Assembly: GCA_036323355.1 (NCBI GenBank)
Contig: AP028876.1
Span: 3,224,001 to 3,288,000, forward strand
From: Gottschalkiaceae bacterium SANA
GTDB lineage: Bacteria > Bacillota > Clostridia > Tissierellales > GPF-1
Length of the DNA: 64,000 nucleotides
Reading direction: 5' to 3'
Shown here piece by piece: positions 47,187 to 56,124 of the stretch (its first letter is position 1; every line of letters starts with the position of its first letter). Below the pieces are notes generated by a model. It did not search any database. It was not told the origin of the DNA and saw nothing but the letters and a program-made list of their open reading frames with translations. The translations under genes and the position numbers were made by a program.

Positions 47187-47436
47187 CCTCGTCCTCCTCT
47201 CCCCAGTTTTTTATGGGTTTGTTTTCTTCCTTAAGTCCCAAACGAAGAATGGTCATAAAACTGGTAGCAACCCCCAACAAAAGAAAGATTAGGGTAAAAA
47301 CAAGGCCGGTTCCCAACCATTCATCGAGCTTCTTGCCCACGAATAAAGCAAGTAGAATCGTCGAAATAATCGTTATACCGATCTGCGTAATTAAAGCGAC
47401 ATTTTTCATGATCGAAACTTTTTCTTTCCGCTTCAT
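47161..47436 (-). CDS. atpZ: AtpZ-family protein, first gene of the atp operon
   Basis: A 91-residue protein with two hydrophobic helices (ALITQIGITIISTILLALFVG and the second with GLVFTLIFLLLGVATSF) separated by KKLDEWLGT, the AtpZ signature. The C-terminus is strongly acidic (GEEDEDEDDGPDF). AtpZ and AtpI proteins form a complex implicated in Mg2+/Ca2+ supply or c-ring assembly. GGGGG is seven bases before the ATG. A TATAAT at 47457-47462 (minus strand) with a poor -35 is the likely operon -10. Confidence 0.85.
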   Translation of the reverse strand: MKRKEKVSIMKNVALITQIGITIISTILLALFVGKKLDEWLGTGLVFTLIFLLLGVATSFMTILRLGLKEENKPIKNWGEEDEDEDDGPDF

Positions 47437-47626
47437 ACACCGTCCCCCATCTCTTTATTATATGACGGAATCATTTAAGAAGAAAATACAAAAACCATTA
47501 CCAATATGTATTTTATCACGTTTCAGCATCTCTAAAAAGAAATTTCCCCTTAAACGCTGTAAACCGTGAATTTTTGGCATTTTACTCCAATTTTCAAATA
47601 GGAATCGTTTGCCTTTGTTAAATTTT

Positions 47627-47869
47627 TCATAAAGTTTTCAGATGCAAAAAGTAGACATGGATTCCAGCCATGTCTACTCTATCAACTCCATTGTCTCCAA
47701 GAGGATTCCCTTTACTTGTTAAATTAATAACATTTCTTTTCTCATAGTGTAATTCATTGGTCCAACCCTTGTCAAATGAAAATTTTCCCTCTTTCTTAAG
47801 CAGGACTCGCAGATCCTTGATTTCCACGGGCATTCCCCGCTCAGCTTTTTCGTCGTTTTGTATTTGCAT
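47627..47869 (-). CDS. Hypothetical small protein (80 aa), uncertain
   Basis: An ATG-initiated frame, start after AAGGGATGG with poor spacing, encoding a charged soluble protein with no recognised motif. The last 17 codons run through a perfect hairpin and T-run (47645-47678), so a transcript would normally end before the stop codon at 47627. Either the terminator is leaky, or the frame is not translated as drawn. A palindromic site (47949-47964) lies about 80 bp upstream. The remaining sequence of 47437-48117 has no other gene. Confidence 0.3.
   Translation of the reverse strand: MQIQNDEKAERGMPVEIKDLRVLLKKEGKFSFDKGWTNELHYEKRNVINLTSKGNPLGDNGVDRVDMAGIHVYFLHLKTL
47645..47678 (-). terminator. 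Terminator within the 47.6-47.9 kb minus-strand unit
   Basis: Perfect 11-bp stem (AGTAGACATGG / CCATGTCTACT, seven-base loop) followed by five Ts on the minus strand. Confidence 0.75.
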
Positions 47870-47948
47870 CAATTGCCATCCCTTTTTAACCATTCTCAAA
47901 ATGCTTCATTTTCATAAAAAAAAGCGAACGTTTTCCCTGGCTTGATAA

Positions 47949-47964
47949 ATTTTGTATACAAAAT
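47949..47964. promoter_or_regulatory. Perfect 16-bp palindrome, candidate operator
   Basis: ATTTTGTATACAAAAT lies 80 bp upstream of the small minus-strand frame. No regulator gene is adjacent. Confidence 0.4.
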
Positions 47965-48062
47965 ACTTTAATTGGGTTTCAGGATATCATTTCCTTTTCC
48001 TTCTGTCAATTGTTTCTTCAACAAGACTTCCATCCCATTTATAAAGACAATTTCAAACACTA

Positions 48063-48113
48063 AAAATGCACCAAGAAGCGCTTGATTTTCGTCAAACTTT
48101 CCGGGTGCATTTA
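48063..48113 (-). terminator. Terminator of wecB
   Basis: AAATGCACC (48065-48073) pairs with GGTGCATTT (48105-48113); an inner TTGA/TCAA pair lies in the loop. The minus strand continues TTTTTAG. Confidence 0.65.
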
Positions 48114-48117
48114 CTCT

Positions 48118-49245
48118 TTAATTTTGCTTTAAAAGTATTTCAACGATTTGCTCAGCAGCATTTCCTTCTCCATATGGATTAACGGCGTTTGCCATGGCCT
48201 CATAAGCGGCCGGCTGAGTAAGCAAGGTCCTTAATTCGCCAACCAGCAATTCCCGATCAGTTCCAATCAGTTTTGCTGTTCCTGCTGCAATGCCTTCTGG
48301 TCGTTCGGTTTCTTCTCTAACCACCAAAACCGGTTTCCCCAATGCTGGTGCTTCTTCTTGAATACCGCCAGAATCTGTTACAACCAAATCTACCTTGGCC
48401 AGCAAATTAGCCAGTGTCAAATAGTCCAAGGGTTCAATCAAATGAATCCGCCCATGGTCAGACAAATGCCGGTAAGCAATTTCTCTCACCTTGGGATTTA
48501 AGTGCATGGGAAAAATCACTTCCACATCTGCTTGTTCTTCTACAATCTGCCGAATCCCTGAAAAAATTCGTTCCATGGGCTGGCCAATATTCTCACTGCG
48601 ATGTGACGTTAACAAGATGACCCGACGGTCCTTATAATCAATTTCGTTCAATAAAGAATCTGAAAATGTAAACTTGTCTTCAATAACAGACAACAAGGCA
48701 TCAATAACGGTATTACCCGTTACAAAAATTTTAGCCTCGTCGATACCTTCTGCCAGCAAGTTTTGCCGACTAACTGTCGTTGGAGCAAAATGAAAATCCG
48801 TTAGAACGCCTGTCAGTTTTCGATTTGCTTCTTCTGGATAGGGAGAATACATGTCATGGCTTCTAAGTCCTGCTTCCACGTGCCCCACCTTCACCTTATG
48901 GTAAAAAGCGGCCAAAGCACCGGCAAAAACTGTACTTGTATCTCCTTGCACCAAAACAACATCCGGCATTTCCTTCTCGATCACCGACTCCAATCCCGTC
49001 AAGGCGCGTGATGTAATCTGAGAAAGACTTTGTCCAGGAGAAAAGATATCTAAATCATAAGCCGGCTCTAAAGAAAAAATCTCCAACACCTGATCCAACA
49101 TTTGGCGGTGTTGGGCCGTTACACATAAAATATGATCAATCTTCTCTTCCATCTCCAATGCCTTCACAATCGGTGCCATCTTGATTGCTTCCGGCCTCGT
49201 CCCGAATATCGTCATTACTTTCAATCGTTTCATCTGTGGTTTCAT
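48118..49245 (-). CDS. wecB: UDP-N-acetylglucosamine 2-epimerase (non-hydrolysing)
   Basis: A 375-residue cytoplasmic epimerase making UDP-ManNAc for wall polymer synthesis. [11 protein letters not shown] at the N-terminus, [32 protein letters not shown] and [11 protein letters not shown] are the family motifs. The ATG at 49245 has GGAG seven bases upstream. Its first 110 bp overlap the 3' end of the wecA/tagO-like gene in another frame. Together with that neighbour it fits teichoic acid or related polymer linkage-unit synthesis. Confidence 0.95.
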   Translation of the reverse strand: MKPQMKRLKVMTIFGTRPEAIKMAPIVKALEMEEKIDHILCVTAQHRQMLDQVLEIFSLEPAYDLDIFSPGQSLSQITSRALTGLESVIEKEMPDVVLVQGDTSTVFAGALAAFYHKVKVGHVEAGLRSHDMYSPYPEEANRKLTGVLTDFHFAPTTVSRQNLLAEGIDEAKIFVTGNTVIDALLSVIEDKFTFSDSLLNEIDYKDRRVILLTSHRSENIGQPMERIFSGIRQIVEEQADVEVIFPMHLNPKVREIAYRHLSDHGRIHLIEPLDYLTLANLLAKVDLVVTDSGGIQEEAPALGKPVLVVREETERPEGIAAGTAKLIGTDRELLVGELRTLLTQPAAYEAMANAVNPYGEGNAAEQIVEILLKQN

Positions 49246-50332
49246 TGATCTGCTCCTTTCGTTGCTTGAATAACCGTTGATTGTCGCACCAGAGAAAAAA
49301 ACCAGCCAGAACAAAGGCAACGGCAATAATTCCAATCAGCCCCCATGCGGAAAGCTGAACCTTTTCTTTCGTTAACACATAAGCCAAAATTCCCAAGCCA
49401 CCGGTGATTCCATAGAGAATCAAAACAGTCTGCTTTTGATTCAATCCCAAGTCCAAAAGACGATGATGCAAATGCCCCTTGTCAGCTTCCATAATCGGTC
49501 GCTTATTCACCATTCGTCTAACAATGGCAAAAAAAGTATCGAAAATAGGAAGGCCTAAGATCAGAATCGGCAAAATAATCCAAAGAACAGTGATGGATTT
49601 CATCACGCCTTGTATCGAAACGACCGCCAGCATATAGCCCAAAAACAAGGCGCCCGTATCCCCCATAAAAATCTGAGCCGGATTAAAGTTAAATGGCAAA
49701 AAGCCAAAAGCAGCACCAGCCAGTACAGCCGTGGTAGCCATAACCTGCGGATAAATCAAGTCTTGCCCTACAAAAAGAGAGGCTACGGCAAAAAGCGCTA
49801 TGCTAGCAATCCCAGACACACCGCAAGACAAGCCATCCAATCCATCGATCAAGTTGACCGTATTCGTAATGCCTACAATCCAAATCGCCGTTAAAGGAAA
49901 TAACAAATAATCGTAGTAAAAATAAGGAGCCGTATCACCAGCCCAAGTACCAAGGGAAAGAAAATCGATTCGTACGCCAGCTCCAATCAAGAAAATAGCA
50001 ATCATCATTTCAATCATAAACTTGGTTTTCGCCGACACGCCCTTGGAATCATCTACCATACCCATCAGGATAATGACAAGAGCCCCTGTCATAATTGGTA
50101 AGAAATTTGCTCCATAGGGAAGAATCCCTGCTTGTCCCAAGGCAACTCTCGAAACTGTATAACCTATAAAAATCGCTAAACCACCCAACCTGGGAATGGG
50201 TTTGGTATGAACTCGCCTCGCATCCTTTGGTACATCGATCGCGCCAATTATTTTCGCAACACGCTTAGCAACCGGCGTCATCAAAAATGCAACGATTGCA
50301 GCGATACAAAACCCCATCAAATATGGATTCAT
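49136..50332 (-). CDS. Undecaprenyl-phosphate sugar-1-phosphate transferase (MraY/WecA/TagO family)
   Basis: A 398-residue membrane protein with about ten helices. [27 protein letters not shown] and [20 protein letters not shown] (catalytic aspartates) and the [10 protein letters not shown] loop identify the family. AAGGAG is five bases before the ATG, which overlaps the comEB stop as ATGA. The last 37 residues form an acidic tail (QINETTDET... to GREED-like end) encoded in DNA that is also the start of wecB. It transfers GlcNAc-1-P to undecaprenyl phosphate, the first step of wall polymer assembly. Confidence 0.93.
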   Translation of the reverse strand: MNPYLMGFCIAAIVAFLMTPVAKRVAKIIGAIDVPKDARRVHTKPIPRLGGLAIFIGYTVSRVALGQAGILPYGANFLPIMTGALVIILMGMVDDSKGVSAKTKFMIEMMIAIFLIGAGVRIDFLSLGTWAGDTAPYFYYDYLLFPLTAIWIVGITNTVNLIDGLDGLSCGVSGIASIALFAVASLFVGQDLIYPQVMATTAVLAGAAFGFLPFNFNPAQIFMGDTGALFLGYMLAVVSIQGVMKSITVLWIILPILILGLPIFDTFFAIVRRMVNKRPIMEADKGHLHHRLLDLGLNQKQTVLILYGITGGLGILAYVLTKEKVQLSAWGLIGIIAVAFVLAGFFLWCDNQRLFKQRKEQINETTDETIESNDDIRDEAGSNQDGTDCEGIGDGRED

Positions 50333-50784
50333 TCCGACTCCTTATCTGCCGCTGATAGAAATGACGGCCGGCTGTACTCCTTCATATGCTCCGTTTTAAT
50401 ATGATCTGCGAACTTCAGCCAATCCCACTCCGGCTGATATCCCTTTGCAAAAACCACGCGGGTAATTCCCGATGATATAATCACTTTTTGACACTCAACA
50501 CAAGGTTGATGGGTTACATAAAGGGTTGCCTCTTCCCGTTCTTCCGGTGATGCATTGATAATGGCGTTAATCTCGGCATGAATCGTTCGCCGACAATGAC
50601 CGTCCACCATAAAGCAACCATCATCGTCACAATGAGGAAGTCCCTTGGGTGATCCATTATATCCTGTTGATTTAATTTGTTTATTTTTAACAATAACCGC
50701 GCCGACATGAAGGCGTGGACAAGTACTTCTCTCTCTGGCCATAAAAGCGATGTCCATAAAATATGTATCCCAATCTTTTCTCAT
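50329..50784 (-). CDS. comEB: dCMP deaminase (ComEB-like)
   Basis: A 151-residue zinc deaminase. HAEINAI holds the first zinc ligand and catalytic Glu, and [10 protein letters not shown] the other two ligands; [20 protein letters not shown] is the N-terminal signature. It makes dUMP for thymidylate synthesis. It overlaps the following wecA-like gene as ATGA. In several clostridia a upp gene lies beside it; none is here. Confidence 0.93.
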   Translation of the reverse strand: MRKDWDTYFMDIAFMARERSTCPRLHVGAVIVKNKQIKSTGYNGSPKGLPHCDDDGCFMVDGHCRRTIHAEINAIINASPEEREEATLYVTHQPCVECQKVIISSGITRVVFAKGYQPEWDWLKFADHIKTEHMKEYSRPSFLSAADKESE

Positions 50785-50904
50785 TCTCGTCCTCCTGTGC
50801 TACCTATTTATTGTACCTGATTCAAATCTTGCAGACAAGACAAATGCCACGCTGTTCACTGAAAATACATCTGTTTTTCTATTGCAAATCACTTGTTTCA
50901 TTTC

Positions 50905-51016
50905 TGTAAAATAACTTACACTTATGATATAATTAAAATGCTGGATGAGCGAATGTTCATTCAACGTCCTTATATAAAAAAGGAATCACCGATTGAGCGG
51001 TGATTCCTTTTTTTAT
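50905..51016 (+). ncRNA. Candidate small RNA convergent to rpiB
   Basis: An extended -10, TGATATAAT (hexamer 50928-50933), with a weak -35 (TGTAAA, 50905-50910) precedes about 75 nt ending in a strong hairpin and seven Ts (50979-51014). A short GAATG/CATTC hairpin lies in the middle. A 21-codon frame from ATG 50938 is also open, but it has no ribosome-binding site and runs into the hairpin. Confidence 0.35.
50976..51014. terminator. Bidirectional terminator after rpiB
   Basis: A 13-bp stem (AAAGGAATCACCG 50979-50991, CGGTGATTCCTTT 50998-51010) with T-runs on both strands. It ends the rpiB transcript on the minus strand and a possible plus-strand RNA. Confidence 0.9.
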
Positions 51017-51441
51017 CCTTCGATTTTATCAACGCGACGTGCGTGGCGTCCCCCTTCAAATTCCGTTTCCAGAAATGCCTGCATAATGGACCATGCCAAT
51101 TCAGGTCCCACAGTCCGACCACCCATGGCCAACATATTTGCATTGTTATGGGCACGGCTCATACGTGCTGAAAACTCTTCACTGACCAAGGCGCATCGAA
51201 TGCCCGCCACTTTGTTGGCAGCCAAAGAAATCCCAATACCTGTTCCACAGAAAACAAATCCGTATTGAAAGTCTTCTTCCATAACTGCCTGGGCAACTTT
51301 TTTTCCGACGTCTGGATAATCCACAGATTCTCCGTTGAAGGTGCCGTAATCCACAACTTCATGCCCAGTTTCCACAAGCTTACTCATCATAAATTCTTTT
51401 AACTCATATCCACCATGATCACTACCAATTGCTAATTTCAT
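51013..51441 (-). CDS. rpiB: Ribose-5-phosphate isomerase B
   Basis: A 142-residue isomerase. SDHGGYELKE at the N-terminus, FCGTGIGISLAANKVAGIR with the catalytic Cys, and RAHNNANMLAMGGRTVG are family motifs. It overlaps sua5 by 4 bp (ATGA). It interconverts ribose-5-P and ribulose-5-P; the ribokinase at 34 kb would supply ribose-5-P. Confidence 0.94.
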   Translation of the reverse strand: MKLAIGSDHGGYELKEFMMSKLVETGHEVVDYGTFNGESVDYPDVGKKVAQAVMEEDFQYGFVFCGTGIGISLAANKVAGIRCALVSEEFSARMSRAHNNANMLAMGGRTVGPELAWSIMQAFLETEFEGGRHARRVDKIEG

Positions 51442-52487
51442 CTTTCTTCCTCCTTGATCACTTGACCCCCGGCTGCTTTTCGCATTCGATTCATCAATGC
51501 CGCACCCAGCCCCTCTTCTTCATATCCTTCCGCAAGTATCCATTGGATATTGCGCGCATCACACATTCTAAGCAAGTCAAACAACCGATTTGCGGCAATC
51601 TCTGGACAATCATAAGAACCTAAATTCCATACGTCCTGATCGGGCAATAACTTCGCTAATTCATCCGAAGCCAACACCACCCCTTTTCCAGAATTCTCTG
51701 TCAAGGCAGCAAGTGCACATTCCTTCTTAAAGGAAAGGCTCCCTTGCATCACCGTCATCTTCGCCCTTGGGGCATAATGACGATATTTTTGTCCAGGAGA
51801 TTTGGGTATCTGCTTGGCATCCACACTTTCTAAAGCCGGATCTACCCGCACCTCTGAATAGATTTCCAAGAGCATTTCTCGAGTGACTCCCCCGGGACGC
51901 AAAATTTCAGGGACTTGTCCGGTTACATCTAAAACCGTTGACTCTACCCCAAATTGCGACTCAGGTCCTATAATAATTCCCGCAATTAACCCATCCAAGT
52001 CCTCCACCACATGCTGACCCCTTGTGGGGCTTGGACGCCCAGAGCGATTAGCAGACGGCGCTGCAATGGGCACACCTGCTGCGTCAATCAAGGAAAGAGC
52101 CACCGGATGGGCCGGCATGCGAATCGCCACCGTGTCTAGCCCTGCCGTTACGCAGTCCGGTACCTTTGTTGACCTGGGCATCACCAGGGTCAATGGGCCC
52201 GGCCAAAATCGCTTCATCGCCTTTCTGGCTAAGAATGGAACTTCCGTCACTAATTCTTCTACCATAGAAAGATTCGCCACATGTACAATCAGAGGATTGT
52301 CTGAAGGACGCCCTTTCGCTTGATAGATTTTTGAAATTGCCACAGGATCCAGGGCATTCGCCCCCAAGCCATAAACCGTTTCTGTAGGAAAAGCGACAAG
52401 CGATCCATTTCGGATCAACTTTGCCGCCTCCTTCATCCATTTATATTCTTGCTGATTTTCTTCTATTTGAAATAATATCGTTTTCAA
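51438..52487 (-). CDS. sua5: Threonylcarbamoyl-AMP synthase (Sua5/YwlC type)
   Basis: A 349-residue tRNA-modification enzyme for t6A37. The YrdC domain holds FPTETVYGLG, KGRPSDNPLIVH, PAPSANRSGRPSPT-like residues, and the C-terminal Sua5 domain (KYRHYAPRAKM) is complete. The probable start is a TTG overlapping the antiporter stop (TTGA), with GGAG ten bases upstream; no ATG is better placed. It is coupled to rpiB downstream. Confidence 0.93.
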   Translation of the reverse strand: MKTILFQIEENQQEYKWMKEAAKLIRNGSLVAFPTETVYGLGANALDPVAISKIYQAKGRPSDNPLIVHVANLSMVEELVTEVPFLARKAMKRFWPGPLTLVMPRSTKVPDCVTAGLDTVAIRMPAHPVALSLIDAAGVPIAAPSANRSGRPSPTRGQHVVEDLDGLIAGIIIGPESQFGVESTVLDVTGQVPEILRPGGVTREMLLEIYSEVRVDPALESVDAKQIPKSPGQKYRHYAPRAKMTVMQGSLSFKKECALAALTENSGKGVVLASDELAKLLPDQDVWNLGSYDCPEIAANRLFDLLRMCDARNIQWILAEGYEEEGLGAALMNRMRKAAGGQVIKEEER

Positions 52488-53671
52488 CTTTCCACGACTC
52501 CTCTTGTCTTTCCAATATGAAAAGCACCTTTCAAGGCTATTGGTGTTACGATTGTTGACAAAAGAACCATCACGATTACACTCGTAAAAATTTCCTGACC
52601 AATAATACCCATCTCCAGACCAAGGTTAGCAACAATCAATGCGACCTCTGCTCGAGGCATCATCCCAAGACCAATTTGAAGGGCCTCTTGGTTGCTAAAC
52701 TTCGAAAGCTTTGCACCAAAACCAGAACCGATCAACTTGCCGATCAAGGCAACTGCTGTCAAACTTAGACTCAAGATGACAAGACTCCAGGTAAAAGGCG
52801 GCATATCCACTGCAATACCAATATGGACAAAAAAGATTGGCGTAAACAAGGCATAAGCGACCCGCTGCACTTCATGAGATACTTGGTTTCGAAAATGCGT
52901 GGTCGAAAAAACAACACCGGTGAAATAAGCACCAATAATCGCCGCAACACCCATTTCCTCTGCAAAAATTGCAGACAGAAAACAATAGATCAAGGCAGCC
53001 TGCAGCAATCTGCGTTGTCGATTAAAAAATTCAGCTCTTTTATTCAAAAGCTTATAGAAAACAACTCCAATTCCTATGGCAATCAGGAAAAATCCGATAA
53101 TCTTCATAATTACCCAAAGCACGCTAGCCCCACCTGTCGGACTGATCATCCCCGTGACAACCGTTACAAGAATAATACCAATCACATCATCGATGATCGC
53201 CGCACCCAAAATACTCACACCCGCTCGGCATTTCAAACAGCGCATATCCCGAAGGGTTTGCACGGTAATACTGACGGATGTCGCCGTAAGGATAATTCCA
53301 TAATAAATATACTCTAAATTATCAAGCCCCGGCCGCAAGAAATACAAGGCTGCTCCACCCAAAATAAAGGGAACGATTACACCGCCAAGCGCAATCATGG
53401 TTGAAGCCTTTCCAGAAGACTTCAGCTCATCAACATCAGTCTCAAGTCCTGCGATAAACATCAAGAGAATGACCCCAATCTCAGACATCTCTGTAATAAA
53501 AATCGAGTCATGAACCAGACCTAAAAAGGTGGGTCCGGCAATCAAACCACCCACAATTTGTCCTAAAACAGAAGGCTGGTTCAAGCGATTCGCTATATAT
53601 CCGCCTAAATTTGCAACCAATATAATGATCACTAAATCCATTAGAAATTGATACTCTCCCAATCCCGTCAT
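52484..53671 (-). CDS. CPA2-family Na+/H+ (or K+/H+) antiporter 1
   Basis: A 395-residue membrane transporter with about twelve helices. The fold hallmarks are LTATSVSITVQTLRDM and the ion-site IDDVIGI motif; the C-terminal RAEVALIVANLG segment is conserved. No TrkA domain follows. The first ATG directly abuts AAGGAG, so the exact start is uncertain (TTG three codons later is well spaced). With a Na+-type ATP synthase nearby, Na+/H+ exchange is a sensible role. It lies between prfA and sua5. Confidence 0.9.
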   Translation of the reverse strand: MTGLGEYQFLMDLVIIILVANLGGYIANRLNQPSVLGQIVGGLIAGPTFLGLVHDSIFITEMSEIGVILLMFIAGLETDVDELKSSGKASTMIALGGVIVPFILGGAALYFLRPGLDNLEYIYYGIILTATSVSITVQTLRDMRCLKCRAGVSILGAAIIDDVIGIILVTVVTGMISPTGGASVLWVIMKIIGFFLIAIGIGVVFYKLLNKRAEFFNRQRRLLQAALIYCFLSAIFAEEMGVAAIIGAYFTGVVFSTTHFRNQVSHEVQRVAYALFTPIFFVHIGIAVDMPPFTWSLVILSLSLTAVALIGKLIGSGFGAKLSKFSNQEALQIGLGMMPRAEVALIVANLGLEMGIIGQEIFTSVIVMVLLSTIVTPIALKGAFHIGKTRGVVES

Positions 53672-53752
53672 CTCCTTATTCTGCGTGTTACCAGTTAAGT
53701 CGTAATCGGCAATCGGCTAGTTGTCGTGAATCGGCAAACCGGTCAACTGTCA

Positions 53753-54826
53753 TTATCGGTTAATTTGTTTTAATTTTTCTGCGTTATCAGACGTGATCAA
53801 AGCATCTAAAATTTCATTAATATCCCCATCCAAGAAAGCCTCGAGCTTATGGATAGTCATCGTAATTCGATGATCACTAACACGCCCCTGCGGGAAGTTA
53901 TAGGTACGAATCTTGGCACTTCGATCTCCGGTACCTACCTGCAAACGGCGTTGCTGGGCAATCTCTTTGTTCTGTTCTTCCAATTGCTTCTCGTAGATCC
54001 GCGCCTTCAAAATTCGCATCGCCTTGGCTTTATTTTTCAACTGTGATTTTTCATCTTGCATGGCAACCACAATCCCTGTCGGAATATGGGTCAAACGTAC
54101 AGCTGAATCAGTTGTGTTGACCGATTGTCCTCCGTTGCCGCTAGAACGGTACACATCACATCGAACTTCATTAGCCTGAATATTCACTTCCACATCATCC
54201 ACTTCCGGCAATACAGCCACTGTAGCGATTGAGGTGTGAATTCGTCCCGCACTTTCCGTTGCAGGTACTCGCTGCACCCGGTGGGTGCCTGACTCGTACT
54301 TCATCCGCGAGTAAACGCCCTTGCCCTTGATCAGGAAAATAACCTCTTTATAACCACCAACTCCATTGTCGCTGACACTCATTAATTCAATTTTCCAACG
54401 ATTTCTCTCCGCATATCGGGTGTACATTCTAAATAAATCTCCCGCAAAGAGTCCTGCCTCGTCTCCACCAGCGCCTGCACGAACCTCAACAATAACATTC
54501 TTATCATCGTTGGGGTCTTTTGGAATCAACATGGTTCGAATTTCCTGCTCCAAGTTTGGCAGTTGCTCCTCAATATCCTTGATTTCCTCTTTAACCATTT
54601 CGCGAAAATCATCTTCCAGACTTTTATCTGTCAGCATTTCCTTATTCTCGTCCAATGACTCTTTTAAGCTCTTATATTCTTGATACTTTTCTACGATTGG
54701 CTCCAATTCCGAATGTTCACGCATTAATTTTTGCCAAACTTTATTGTCCGCGATCACAGCTGGATCGGCAATTTTCATAACTAATTCTTGATGTTTTTTC
54801 ACAAGAAAATCTAGTTTTTCTATCAT
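53753..54826 (-). CDS. prfA: Peptide chain release factor 1
   Basis: A 357-residue factor. The GGQ motif is in [20 protein letters not shown], and the codon-recognition region contains the release factor 1 type residues; [20 protein letters not shown] and [21 protein letters not shown] complete the family picture. It is 48 bp behind prmC, which methylates its GGQ glutamine. A 81-bp gap before the antiporter gene has no feature. Confidence 0.96.
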   Translation of the reverse strand: MIEKLDFLVKKHQELVMKIADPAVIADNKVWQKLMREHSELEPIVEKYQEYKSLKESLDENKEMLTDKSLEDDFREMVKEEIKDIEEQLPNLEQEIRTMLIPKDPNDDKNVIVEVRAGAGGDEAGLFAGDLFRMYTRYAERNRWKIELMSVSDNGVGGYKEVIFLIKGKGVYSRMKYESGTHRVQRVPATESAGRIHTSIATVAVLPEVDDVEVNIQANEVRCDVYRSSGNGGQSVNTTDSAVRLTHIPTGIVVAMQDEKSQLKNKAKAMRILKARIYEKQLEEQNKEIAQQRRLQVGTGDRSAKIRTYNFPQGRVSDHRITMTIHKLEAFLDGDINEILDALITSDNAEKLKQINR

Positions 54827-54874
54827 ATCCTCAATCCTTTCGATTAACCAGGTAATAGGTCGACAATCTATCCG

Positions 54875-55732
54875 TTAAGGCTCCTGTGCCTTTTCTCCCG
54901 AGACGACACGATCCAACCCAGCCAAATCAGGATGAATGGCAACGGATTGGTAACCCGCCTTCAGCAACAAATCCGCCACGGCTTGACCCTGGTCCGCACC
55001 AATTTCAAAGGCCAAAAGCCCGCCGGACCTCAAATAGCCCTTCGAAATTTTCACCAATGCTCGATAGAAATCCAAACCATCTTCTCCACCATCTAAAGCA
55101 AGGTGAGGTTCAAAGTCTCGTACATCCGACATCAAATCATCAATCTCCTGTTTTGGAATATAAGGAGGATTCGAAACCAATACATCCACTTTCTCTTGCA
55201 ATTCCAAGGGAATCAACGGCTCGTCAAGATTCCCCAACAAGACCAAATATCGCATCAAATGATGGTTTTTTGCATTTTCAGTGGCCATGTATACAGCCAT
55301 CTTACTAATATCTGTTGCAAATACCCGGGTCTCTTCAAGCTCTAACCCCAAGGTGATGCCAATGGCGCCACTTCCCGCACCAATATCTATAATCGTCTCC
55401 ACGGGATGGGTCTTTGCCCATTCCACTATAATTTCAATCAAATGCTCGGTTTCCGGGCGGGGAATCAAGATCTCTTCCTGCACCGAAAAATCACGACCAT
55501 AGAATTCCTTAACCCCGGTGATATAAGCGATGGGATAACCGGTCTTACGTTTGGCAATTACTTCCCGAAATTTATCCATTTCCACGTCAGTCAATTCCCG
55601 TTGGTGATGGGTCATCAAATAGACCCTCGATATTCTTAATAGGAAGGCTAGTAAAATTTCCGCGTCAAGACGCGGTGATAAAGACTGCTGTAATTGTTCC
55701 GTTCCCCAAATGAGAGCGTTTTGAATCTTCAT
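54875..55732 (-). CDS. prmC: Release factor glutamine N5-methyltransferase
   Basis: A 285-residue SAM-dependent methyltransferase. SAM site IDIGAGSGAIGITLG, then VSNPPYIPK with the NPPY catalytic motif and the N-terminal helical domain. It methylates the GGQ glutamine of release factors; its substrate gene prfA follows directly. AGGTGAG precedes the ATG. Confidence 0.95.
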   Translation of the reverse strand: MKIQNALIWGTEQLQQSLSPRLDAEILLAFLLRISRVYLMTHHQRELTDVEMDKFREVIAKRKTGYPIAYITGVKEFYGRDFSVQEEILIPRPETEHLIEIIVEWAKTHPVETIIDIGAGSGAIGITLGLELEETRVFATDISKMAVYMATENAKNHHLMRYLVLLGNLDEPLIPLELQEKVDVLVSNPPYIPKQEIDDLMSDVRDFEPHLALDGGEDGLDFYRALVKISKGYLRSGGLLAFEIGADQGQAVADLLLKAGYQSVAIHPDLAGLDRVVSGEKAQEP

Positions 55733-55772
55733 TTATACTCACCTACCACATAGTATTTGTTAAAAATTGGCA

Positions 55773-55815
55773 AACAAAAAAGGGGGCATGACGCGCTTCG
55801 CCCATCCTGACCCCT
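55773..55815 (-). terminator. Possible terminator after rpmE
   Basis: An imperfect GC-rich hairpin with loop around 55793-55796 followed by TTTTTTG on the minus strand. It would separate rpmE from prmC. Confidence 0.5.
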
Positions 55816-55827
55816 TCAGCTTTTGGC

Positions 55828-56034
55828 CTATTTTGATTCCATGCCGTAACGCTTCTTGAATTTCTCCACACGTCCACCTTTTTCTGCACGTTTTTGAGTG
55901 CCCGTATAGAATGGATGACAAGCAGAACAAACTTCAACGCGAAGCTTCTCGTTCGTAGATCCCGTTTCGAACTCATTCCCGCATGCGCAGTGAACAGTTA
56001 CTCTATGGTAATCTGGATGTATTCCTTTTTTCAT
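55828..56034 (-). CDS. rpmE: Ribosomal protein bL31 (zinc-binding form)
   Basis: A 68-residue protein with CACGNEF and [10 protein letters not shown] supplying four zinc ligands. AGAGGTG precedes the ATG. It is the zinc-containing C+ form. Between rho and prmC, as in many clostridia. Confidence 0.97.
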   Translation of the reverse strand: MKKGIHPDYHRVTVHCACGNEFETGSTNEKLRVEVCSACHPFYTGTQKRAEKGGRVEKFKKRYGMESK

Positions 56035-56124
56035 AATTCTTCACCTCTTTCTAAAAAAGTAGTCCAGAAAAAACTCACTTTTCAACTGCTACAGTATATC
56101 ACAGAAAAATAGCCTTTTCAATCA

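Noticed and set aside
52084-52440. Minus-strand 118-codon frame within sua5
   Set aside because: A different frame of sua5, whose YrdC motifs are intact throughout; Gly/Ser-rich shadow composition.
53672-53752. Repeated TCGGCAATCGG-like words in the prfA-antiporter gap
   Set aside because: Too short and irregular to support an operator or hairpin, and no T-run follows.
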